Of a DNA stretch of 13,635 nt, positions 1 to 5,790 are shown piece after piece. The notes under the pieces are model-generated. The model ran no database searches. It saw only the letters and a program-made list of their open reading frames with translations, and was not told where the DNA came from. The position numbers and the translations under genes were made by a program. Source of the stretch: Lachnoclostridium sp. UBA7097 (GTDB lineage Bacteria; Bacillota; Clostridia; Lachnospirales; Lachnospiraceae). The first letter of the stretch is position 1; every line of letters starts with the position of its first letter. The stretch covers positions 1 through 13,635 of the forward strand of contig DKYP01000113.1 in assembly GCA_002499945.1 (NCBI GenBank), read 5' to 3'.

Positions 1-116
1 GAAGAAAAATTCTCCGTAAGGAAGATGTCAGAAATGACAAACAAAATTTATCGGTTAGATAATGCAGTTTAAGTATATTTGTATTTAAATTTACACATTT
101 TTGAATGGAGGACGAA

Positions 117-1058
117 ATGGCAGATGTAAAGAAAATTGCTACAAGAGAAAGTTATGGTAATGCTTTAAAAGAGCTTGCAGATTCATATCCAAATCTTGTT
201 GTGCTTGATGCTGACCTTGCAGCAGCGACAAAGACAGGCGTATTTAAAAAAGCGTATCCGGACAGGCATATAGACTGCGGTATTGCAGAATGCAATATGA
301 TGGGTATTGCAGCAGGGCTTGCCACTACTGGTAAAATTCCTTTTGTAAGTTCATTTGCAATGTTTGCGTCAGGACGTGCATTTGAGCAGGTCCGCAACTC
401 TGTAGGATATCCAAAGCTTAATGTAAAGATTGGGGCAACACATGCAGGTATCTCTGTAGGCGAAGACGGTGCAACACACCAGTGCTGTGAAGACCTTGCA
501 CTTATGCGTACTATTCCTGGAATGGTAGTTATGAACCCTTCAGATGATGTTGAAGCAAAGGCTGCTGTTAAAGCTGCACTTGACCATGAAGGCCCTGTAT
601 ATATCCGTTTCGGAAGGCTTGCAGTACCTGTAATTAATGATAAGCCGGATTACAAGTTTGAACTTGGAAAAGGTGTTGTACTGCGTGAAGGCAAAGATGT
701 AACATTAATTGCAACAGGCCTTGAGGTATCTGAAACACTTGATGCAGCAGAAAAACTTGCTAAAGACGGAATCGAAGCAAAGGTTATAAATATACACACA
801 ATCAAGCCGCTTGATGAGGAGCTTGTAATTGCAGCTGCTAAAGAAACAGGCAAGGTTGTTACTATTGAAGAACACTCCGTAATAGGAGGGCTTGGAAGTG
901 CAGTATGTGACTGTTTATCAGCAAACGCACCAACAAAGGTTCTCAAAATTGGCGTAAATGATGTTTACGGCGAGTCAGGCCCTGCAACAGAACTTATTAA
1001 AAAGTATGGCTTAGACAGCGAAGGCATCTATGCAAAAGTTAAAGAGTTTATGGCATAA
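117..1058 (+). CDS. Transketolase, C-terminal subunit (split transketolase)
   Basis: Predicted 313-residue C-terminal half of a split transketolase. With a separate N-terminal subunit it would form the thiamine-diphosphate enzyme that moves two-carbon units in the pentose phosphate pathway, in the cytoplasm. The sequence shows the pyrimidine-binding domain with DCGIAECNMMG around residues 53-62, where E58 is the expected glutamate that activates the cofactor. GEDGATHQ and a PSD segment follow, and then the transketolase C-terminal domain. I chose ATG 117 because GGAGG at 107-111 lies 5 nt upstream; the in-frame ATG at 105 overlaps that ribosome site. The 100 nt upstream show no recognisable tail of the N-terminal subunit, so the partner gene lies outside the window or elsewhere. 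A pyruvate dehydrogenase-like or DXP synthase-like protein is less likely given length and motifs. Confidence 0.93.
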   Translation: MADVKKIATRESYGNALKELADSYPNLVVLDADLAAATKTGVFKKAYPDRHIDCGIAECNMMGIAAGLATTGKIPFVSSFAMFASGRAFEQVRNSVGYPKLNVKIGATHAGISVGEDGATHQCCEDLALMRTIPGMVVMNPSDDVEAKAAVKAALDHEGPVYIRFGRLAVPVINDKPDYKFELGKGVVLREGKDVTLIATGLEVSETLDAAEKLAKDGIEAKVINIHTIKPLDEELVIAAAKETGKVVTIEEHSVIGGLGSAVCDCLSANAPTKVLKIGVNDVYGESGPATELIKKYGLDSEGIYAKVKEFMA

Positions 1059-1094
1059 GCTGTAAAATTGTAATAAGATAATAAAGGTTATTAA

Positions 1095-1140
1095 AAAGCC
1101 AGGATATTCCGAAAAATATTAGGAATTTCCTGGCTTTATT
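1095..1140. terminator. Bidirectional intrinsic terminator
   Basis: AAAGCCAGGA (1095-1104) pairs perfectly with TCCTGGCTTT (1128-1137), and ATTCC (1106-1110) with GGAAT (1122-1126) inside it. The + strand copy is followed by TTTATT and the - strand copy by a CTTTTTAA tail. It can therefore end both the transketolase transcript and a convergent - strand transcript. The short - strand reading frame stops right at its edge (1139-1141). Confidence 0.85.
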
Positions 1141-1285
1141 ACTGGAACGGCACTCCGTCGATTCTCTTTTTATCATTATCAAGTGTTTTAAGACATTCTT
1201 TAGCATTGGTACAGTTTTTTAAATTCCTGCATCCTGCAAAACAGTCATAGTCACGTGCATCTATAAGTTCCTGGCGGAACATCAT
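1139..1285 (-). CDS. Short Cys-rich reading frame or gene remnant, unknown function
   Basis: A 48-residue reading frame on the - strand, MMFRQELIDARDYDCF... with four cysteines at residues 15, 19, 25 and 31 and the ending RIDGVPFQ. The frame stays open upstream to a stop at 1328-1330, giving the extra residues LPKPSLKYDSDI, but no ATG, GTG or TTG lies in that part. Its amino acid composition looks like real protein, and its stop abuts the shared terminator. A promoter-like pair lies upstream on the same strand (1342-1371). Against a living gene, there is no ribosome site before the ATG pair at 1285/1282. It may be the conserved C-terminal end of a decayed larger gene, or a small Cys-rich protein with an unusual start. 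I do not recognise the family. Confidence 0.4.
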   Translation of the reverse strand: MMFRQELIDARDYDCFAGCRNLKNCTNAKECLKTLDNDKKRIDGVPFQ

Positions 1286-1341
1286 AATATCAGAATCGTA
1301 TTTTAACGAAGGTTTAGGAAGTGTTATTTATTCTGTAACTT

Positions 1342-1371
1342 ATTATACAACAAAATTATAATAACAGGCAA
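1342..1371 (-). promoter_or_regulatory. Putative - strand sigma-A promoter
   Basis: Read on the - strand, TTGCCT (1371-1366) is followed after 18 nt by TATAAT (1347-1342). Transcription would start near 1335 and run into the Cys-rich reading frame and then the shared terminator. The region is very AT-rich, so chance matches are likely; the coherent layout with the reading frame and terminator raises the odds. Confidence 0.4.
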
Positions 1372-1412
1372 ACTATATTTTTTATTTATTATTAAAAATT
1401 TGCCGGAAATTG

Positions 1413-1441
1413 TTGCATTTATTATGGGATAACTATATAAT
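1413..1441 (+). promoter_or_regulatory. Putative promoter of the glycosyltransferase unit
   Basis: TTGCAT (1413-1418), a 17-nt spacer and a perfect TATAAT (1436-1441) give a start near 1448 and a leader of about 107 nt before the GT2 gene. The -35 match is only moderate. It lies in a non-coding stretch (1286-1554) between a - strand reading frame and the first + strand gene of the unit. Confidence 0.6.
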
Positions 1442-1454
1442 GTCAATTGTTGAT

Positions 1455-1535
1455 GCAGATAAGTCTGTTGGCAGAATAACAGTTTTTTAATCTGGAAAAG
1501 CAGGCGTGATTACTATTATCTGCTTTTATTTTTTG
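1455..1535 (+). promoter_or_regulatory. Structured leader with terminator-like hairpin and a competing stem
   Basis: AAAAGCAG (1496-1503) pairs with CTGCTTTT (1520-1527) and is followed by ATTTTTTG, an intrinsic-terminator shape lying before the GT2 ribosome site. GCAGATAA (1455-1462) is perfectly complementary to TTATCTGC (1516-1523), which overlaps the 3' arm of that terminator, so the two stems exclude each other. A third hairpin, CTGTT (1465-1469) with AACAG (1478-1482), is followed by six T. This layout fits transcription attenuation of the unit. The stems are short and in AT-rich DNA, and no ligand or leader peptide is visible. Confidence 0.4.
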
Positions 1536-1554
1536 TAAGAAGAGAGGAGAAGCA

Positions 1555-2274
1555 ATGGATAAATTGTATATTATTATACCAGCATATAATGAACAGGATA
1601 ACATAGCCCATGTTATAGAACAATGGTATCCTGTTGTAGAGAAAACTGGTGATGGCAGCAGGTTAGTAATAATTGATGATGGCAGCAGTGACAATACATA
1701 TAAGATAATATCTGAGTGGGGGGGGGTAGACAGAAAACCACTTTTAATCCCGCTTTCTAAGCCTAACAGCGGGCATGGGGCTACTGTATTATATGGGTAT
1801 AAATATGCAATAAAGAAAAATGCAGATTATATTTTCCAGACAGATTCAGATGGGCAGACAGACCCGGATGAATTTTGGAAATTCTGGAAGAAACGAAATA
1901 AGTTTGATATGATAATAGGTAACAGAAATAATAGAAAGGATGGATTATCAAGGGTATTTGTCACAAAAATATTAAAGTTAGTTATACGTATTTGTTTTAA
2001 GTGTTCTGTAACAGACGCCAATACACCTTTCAGGCTTATGAGCAGGACAACTCTGGAAGAAAACCTGAAATATGTGCCACGGGATTTTAACTTGTCAAAT
2101 GTTATATTATCAGTAGTGTATGTAAAGCGTGGAATGAAAGTGAAATTCCTGCCAATTACATTTAAAGAACGGCAAGGCGGTGTTAATTCAATAAATTTAA
2201 GAAAAATATTTAAAATTGGAATTAATGCATTACGGGATTTTATTATAATAAACCGTTCTTTAAAGAACTTATAA
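1555..2274 (+). CDS. GT2 family glycosyltransferase, polyprenyl-phosphate sugar synthase type
   Basis: A 239-residue cytoplasmic GT-A fold enzyme resembling dolichol/undecaprenyl-phosphate mannose or glucose synthases. It probably transfers a sugar from a nucleotide donor to a polyprenyl phosphate. The N-terminus IIIPAYNEQDNI (residues 6-17) and IIDDGSSDNT (39-48) are the nucleotide-binding signature of family 2; D97-S98-D99 in QTDSDGQ is the probable metal-binding DxD. TPFRLMSR and ERQGGVNS are typical of this subfamily. There is no membrane segment, unlike GtrB-type enzymes. AGAGGAG (1543-1549) sits 5 nt before the ATG. It is the first gene of the unit, 17 nt before a GT-C enzyme that would use its product. 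A nine-G run in codons 55-58 makes the gene a candidate on/off switch. The sugar cannot be read from the sequence. Confidence 0.85.
   Translation: MDKLYIIIPAYNEQDNIAHVIEQWYPVVEKTGDGSRLVIIDDGSSDNTYKIISEWGGVDRKPLLIPLSKPNSGHGATVLYGYKYAIKKNADYIFQTDSDGQTDPDEFWKFWKKRNKFDMIIGNRNNRKDGLSRVFVTKILKLVIRICFKCSVTDANTPFRLMSRTTLEENLKYVPRDFNLSNVILSVVYVKRGMKVKFLPITFKERQGGVNSINLRKIFKIGINALRDFIIINRSLKNL
1718..1726 (+). repeat. Homopolymeric G9 tract inside the GT2 gene
   Basis: Nine consecutive G encode part of W55-G56-G57-V58. Removing one G turns the next codon into TAG, ending the protein at 57 residues. Adding one G gives a stop after 14 further codons, at a TAA formed in the shifted frame. Such tracts are typical sites of slipped-strand phase variation. 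A sequencing error in tract length is also possible, but the 9-G length given here keeps the gene intact. Confidence 0.85.
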
Positions 2275-5200
2275 ATTATGGAGGAAAAAACGTGAAAACA
2301 AATTCTGGTAATAATAAAAAATGGCTTTTTCTTGGCGGTATTTTACTTGCAGGTTTCTTAACATACATTTTAAGCCTGACAGCTTCTGGATTTTGGTATG
2401 ATGAAGCCATAGAATATTATTTTTCAAAAGTTATTTCTGGGAAAGTGCCTGGAGGTTTTGGCAAATCCACTATGTATGAAAGGATTTTGTCTACATACCA
2501 GCCGCCATTATATAACTGGCTGATGCATATATGGCTTATATTTTTTGACAGTGAAGCCGGGTTCAGGATGGCAGGGGTGCTTACAACATTACTTGGTGCT
2601 ATAGGAATATTCTGTGGCATTGATAAACTTATAAATTATAAATGGGCATCTTTTGGCACTTGTTTTTACTTGTTTTCTACTGCTGTAGCACGTTATGGGA
2701 CAGAGTGTGCAGAGTACAACCTTATGTTATGTTGTATTTCATGGACTCTTTATTTTTATATAATGTGTATTAAAGAACAGAAAACTAAAAATTATATAGG
2801 TTTTTTCTTATTTGCTTGTTTTTCTGTATACAGCCAGTATGGAGCGGCTTTCCTGGTTCTTATATTATATTTGTCATTGGTAATAAAAAATATAAAAGAC
2901 AAGAATTTTAAAATATTAAAACCAATGATACTAATGTCTGTAATTGTAGCAGTTGTAGCAGCATTTCCACTAATCTGGTTTTTTATGCTGCCGCAGATGA
3001 ATAACCAGGGTTCAGCTACAGTGTCGCATATTCCATATTTTAGGAATAGTAATATTATAATTGATTTTATAATTAGTATTGTAGTCCAGGTTGCATGGAA
3101 TTTCCATCCATCAGGGTTGTATAACAGTAAAATGTATTATATCCAGCCTGCATTGGCAGGGATTGCAGGACTGGTTACACTGGCTGCATTACTCCGCAGG
3201 GATAAAACTTTAAAACATTTAGCAGGTCTTTGTATATGCAGCTGGATTATCTTTTATATTGCTGTTGCATGTTCTTTTTATGCATATAATGGCTGGATGC
3301 CGACACGTGGCACAGAAAATATGGGAAAAAGTTATGGCATGTTTTTTATACCATTATGGACACTTACATTATGTGATGGAATATATATTTTCACAAGATG
3401 GATAAAAATAAAAGCAGGCAAAAATATTTTCAGGGGATATACAATACTACTGGCAGCTGCAATGTGTATATATATTGCCATTGAAGTTAAAGTATCCTAT
3501 TCAGGAGGTCCGTTAAAAGATGATACACGTGAAGTTTCATATGCATGGTATGAGAACAATGCATATGAAAAAAAGACATTAGTACATGAACTTTCAGATG
3601 CGCCTTTCCAGTTTTATTTAACACATAATGACAGTTACAAGGAAGAATACCAGAACAATATAATAAATACAGAAATATGGATAAGATGGGCAGGGTATGA
3701 TGAAATGAGGACAAGGTTTGAAGAAATGGGAATTTTTGGGCTTGAAGAATTTTATTATATTAACAGGCTTCAGGAATGGGAGGAAAATACATCAGTCTTT
3801 AAACAGTTAATGCAGGATAGCGGATATGAAATTAAAGCTTTATGGCAAGGAAAATCTGAATTGCTGTATTTGAAGAAAACAGCAACTTTTTAAAGAAGTA
3901 TTTTGTTTGGTGGAGATTAAAATTTAAAGAATTTATAAATTATGGAGGAAAAAACGTGAAAACAAATTCTGGTAATAATAAAAAGTGGATTTTTCTTGTG
4001 GGTATTTTACTTGCAGCTTTTTTAACATATATTTTAAGTTTAACATCTCATGGCTTATGGTATGATGAAGCTATAGAATATTATTTTTCAAAAGTTATTT
4101 CTGGGAAAGTGCCTGGAGGTTTTGGCAAATCTACTATGTATGAAAGGATTTTATCTACATACCAGCCGCCATTATATAACTGGCTGATGCATATATGGCT
4201 TATATTTTTTGACAGTGAAACCGGATTCAGGATGGCAGGGGTGCTTACAACATTACTTGGTGCTATAGGAATATTCTGTGGTATTGATAAACTTATAAAT
4301 TATAAATGGGCATCTTTTGGCACTTGTTTTTATTTGTTTTCCACTGCTGTAGCCCATTATGGAACAGAATGTGCAGAGTATAACCTTGTGTTATGTTGTT
4401 TGTCATGGACTATATATTTTTATATAATGTGTATTAAAGAAGAGAAAACAAAAAATTATATAGGCTTTTTCTTATTTGCATGTCTTTCTGTATACAGCCA
4501 GTATGGGGCAGCTTTTCTGGTTATTGTATTATACTTCTCGCTGGTAATAAGAAATATAAAAAATAAGAATTTTAAAATATTAAAACAAATAATTATAATA
4601 TCTGTAATTATAGCAGTTGTAGCAGCATTTCCATTAATCTGGTTTTTTATGCTGCCACAGATGAATAACCAGGGTTCAGCTTCAGTGTCACATTTGCCTC
4701 ATTTTAGAAATGCCAATATTATAGTTGATTTTATAGTTAGTATTATACTACAGGTTGCATGGAATTTTCATCCAGCAGGCATGTATGGAAATATAATGTA
4801 TTATATCCAGCCTGCTTTAGTTGTACTTGCTAGTATTTTTACATTAGCAGCATTATTAAGAAAAAATAAAACCTTAAAAGGTTTAGCAGGTCTTTGTATA
4901 TGTAGCTGGATTATTTTTTATATTGCTGTTGCATGTTCTTTTTATGGATATAATAGCTGGATTCAAAGCTATGGTACAGAAAATATGGGAGAAAGGTATG
5001 GACTGTTTTTTGTGCCATTGTGGATTGTTACATTATGTTATGGTATATATGTTTTCTCAGGATGGCTTAAGACAAAACTTGGCACAAATATTTTTAAAGG
5101 GTACATGGTATTATTAACAATTTCAATGTGTATATATATTGGAATTGAGGTTAAAGTTTCTTATTCGGGTGGATATTTTAAAGAGGATATACGTGAAATA

Positions 5201-5544
5201 TCATCAGTCTGGTATGAAAATAAATTGTATGAAAAAAAGACTCTGGTACATGAATGGTCAGATGCAGTTTTCCAGTTTTATTTAACACATAATGATAGTT
5301 ATCAGGAAGAATACAAGAATAATATAATAAATACAGAAATGTGGATAAGGTCAGCAGGATATGATGGAATGAAAGCAAAATTTGAGGAAATGGGAATTTT
5401 GGGGCTTGAAGAATTTTATTATATCAGCCCAGTGCAGGAATGGGAAGAAAATGTGTCAGTGTTTGAACAGTTAATGCGGGATAATGGATATGAAATTAAG
5501 GCTTTATGGAAAGGAAAGTCTGAATTACTGTATTTGAAGAAAAC
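2259..5544 (+). repeat. Tandem gene duplication, period 1664 bp
   Basis: The stretch beginning TTTAAAGAA at 2259 recurs at 3923 and stays alignable to near the end of each GT-C gene (about 3880 and 5544). Each copy includes the same ribosome site, GTG start and first codons. The 5' edge lies inside the last codons of the GT2 gene, so a relic of its end (LKNL-stop) survives in front of copy two. About 40 bp between the copies (3881-3922) are unique. Divergence is uneven: roughly 300 bp near the start are almost identical, while later parts differ much more. Confidence 0.9.
2292..3893 (+). CDS. GT-C membrane glycosyltransferase (PMT/ArnT-like), copy 1
   Basis: A 533-residue polytopic membrane protein resembling the GT39/GT83 superfamily (PMT, ArnT), which moves sugars from polyprenyl phosphate to proteins, lipid or polymers on the outer face of the membrane. 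Residues 12-30 form the first membrane helix. FWYDEA (34-39) follows at the expected place of the catalytic acidic pair, D37-E38, in the first extracellular loop. TYQPPLYNWLMHIW (68-81) matches the family's PPLY segment. About ten or eleven further hydrophobic stretches run to about residue 400, then a soluble C-terminal part of about 130 residues rich in aromatic and acidic residues. The start is GTG, with GGAGG at 2280-2284. The upstream GT2 probably makes its donor. Acceptor and sugar are unknown. Confidence 0.85.
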   Translation: MKTNSGNNKKWLFLGGILLAGFLTYILSLTASGFWYDEAIEYYFSKVISGKVPGGFGKSTMYERILSTYQPPLYNWLMHIWLIFFDSEAGFRMAGVLTTLLGAIGIFCGIDKLINYKWASFGTCFYLFSTAVARYGTECAEYNLMLCCISWTLYFYIMCIKEQKTKNYIGFFLFACFSVYSQYGAAFLVLILYLSLVIKNIKDKNFKILKPMILMSVIVAVVAAFPLIWFFMLPQMNNQGSATVSHIPYFRNSNIIIDFIISIVVQVAWNFHPSGLYNSKMYYIQPALAGIAGLVTLAALLRRDKTLKHLAGLCICSWIIFYIAVACSFYAYNGWMPTRGTENMGKSYGMFFIPLWTLTLCDGIYIFTRWIKIKAGKNIFRGYTILLAAAMCIYIAIEVKVSYSGGPLKDDTREVSYAWYENNAYEKKTLVHELSDAPFQFYLTHNDSYKEEYQNNIINTEIWIRWAGYDEMRTRFEEMGIFGLEEFYYINRLQEWEENTSVFKQLMQDSGYEIKALWQGKSELLYLKKTATF

Positions 5545-5569
5545 AGGACTGGAGGCTGGAATTAAATGA
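3956..5569 (+). CDS. GT-C membrane glycosyltransferase (PMT/ArnT-like), copy 2
   Basis: A 537-residue paralogue of the preceding protein, produced by tandem duplication. It keeps the GTG start, the same ribosome site (GGAGG 3944-3948), the WYDEA acidic pair (D37-E38), the PPLY segment and the same order of membrane helices and C-terminal soluble part. Residues 35-133 are nearly identical to copy 1, with only two or three substitutions. The region from about 325 to 400 (for example WIQSYGTENMGERYG against WMPTRGTENMGKSYG) differs much more, and the C-terminus ends GLEAGIK instead of ATF. Both copies look intact, so they may share a donor but differ in acceptor or in the position they modify. 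Copy 2 is the last clear gene of the unit before the terminator at 5647. Confidence 0.85.
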   Translation: MKTNSGNNKKWIFLVGILLAAFLTYILSLTSHGLWYDEAIEYYFSKVISGKVPGGFGKSTMYERILSTYQPPLYNWLMHIWLIFFDSETGFRMAGVLTTLLGAIGIFCGIDKLINYKWASFGTCFYLFSTAVAHYGTECAEYNLVLCCLSWTIYFYIMCIKEEKTKNYIGFFLFACLSVYSQYGAAFLVIVLYFSLVIRNIKNKNFKILKQIIIISVIIAVVAAFPLIWFFMLPQMNNQGSASVSHLPHFRNANIIVDFIVSIILQVAWNFHPAGMYGNIMYYIQPALVVLASIFTLAALLRKNKTLKGLAGLCICSWIIFYIAVACSFYGYNSWIQSYGTENMGERYGLFFVPLWIVTLCYGIYVFSGWLKTKLGTNIFKGYMVLLTISMCIYIGIEVKVSYSGGYFKEDIREISSVWYENKLYEKKTLVHEWSDAVFQFYLTHNDSYQEEYKNNIINTEMWIRSAGYDGMKAKFEEMGILGLEEFYYISPVQEWEENVSVFEQLMRDNGYEIKALWKGKSELLYLKKTGLEAGIK

Positions 5570-5601
5570 AGTTTAAATTTATCTTAGCAGCTTCAATATA
5601 A
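5566..5601 (+). CDS. Tiny coupled reading frame or truncated gene start
   Basis: ATG at 5566 overlaps the TGA stop of GT-C copy 2 (ATGA) and has GGAGG at 5551-5555, 10 nt upstream. It encodes MKFKFILAASI and stops at 5599-5601. The N-terminus resembles the start of a membrane or exported protein. The ribosome site and coupling look real, but the frame is only 11 codons. It may be the stub of a lost third gene or chance. Confidence 0.25.
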   Translation: MKFKFILAASI

Positions 5602-5646
5602 ATATATTGTTGTAAAAAATATTAATAATCCATATATTAAAACAAA

Positions 5647-5685
5647 GTCCCTGGCTTTTATATAAAATCCAGGGGCATTTTGCTT
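5647..5685 (+). terminator. Intrinsic terminator of the glycosyltransferase unit
   Basis: GTCCCTGG (5647-5654) pairs with CCAGGGGC (5669-5676), with one T-G wobble. The loop region TTTTATATAAAA can pair further, and the tail ATTTTGCTTT follows. It separates the glycosyltransferase unit from the aroA promoter. Confidence 0.75.
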
Positions 5686-5718
5686 TACTGGATATTGAAA
5701 CCCAAAGTGCATTTTGTT

Positions 5719-5747
5719 TTGACAAATGTTTTACCTGGGATTATACT
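5719..5747 (+). promoter_or_regulatory. Strong sigma-A promoter of aroA
   Basis: A perfect TTGACA (5719-5724), a 17-nt spacer and TATACT (5742-5747) predict transcription from about 5754. This falls downstream of the TTG at 5680, which therefore cannot be the aroA start from this promoter. The leader to ATG 5791 would be about 37 nt. Confidence 0.8.
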
Positions 5748-5790
5748 TATACAATATATTACTTTTATGGAAGGGCTGGTTATTTTACAA

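Noticed and set aside
26..39. Small hairpin TGTCA-GAAA-TGACA near the left edge
   Set aside because: A 5-bp stem with a GAAA loop, no T tail and no clear gene before it; too short to interpret at the window edge.
1..72. Open frame at the left edge that could be the end of the transketolase N-terminal subunit
   Set aside because: The 23 residues do not resemble the C-terminal end of that subunit; more likely spacer or an unknown tail.
105..116. In-frame ATG at 105 for the transketolase subunit
   Set aside because: It overlaps GGAGG at 107-111, which serves ATG 117 at normal spacing.
5680..5790. N-terminal extension of AroA from a TTG at 5680
   Set aside because: It begins inside the terminator tail and upstream of the aroA promoter, and the added residues match nothing in the family.
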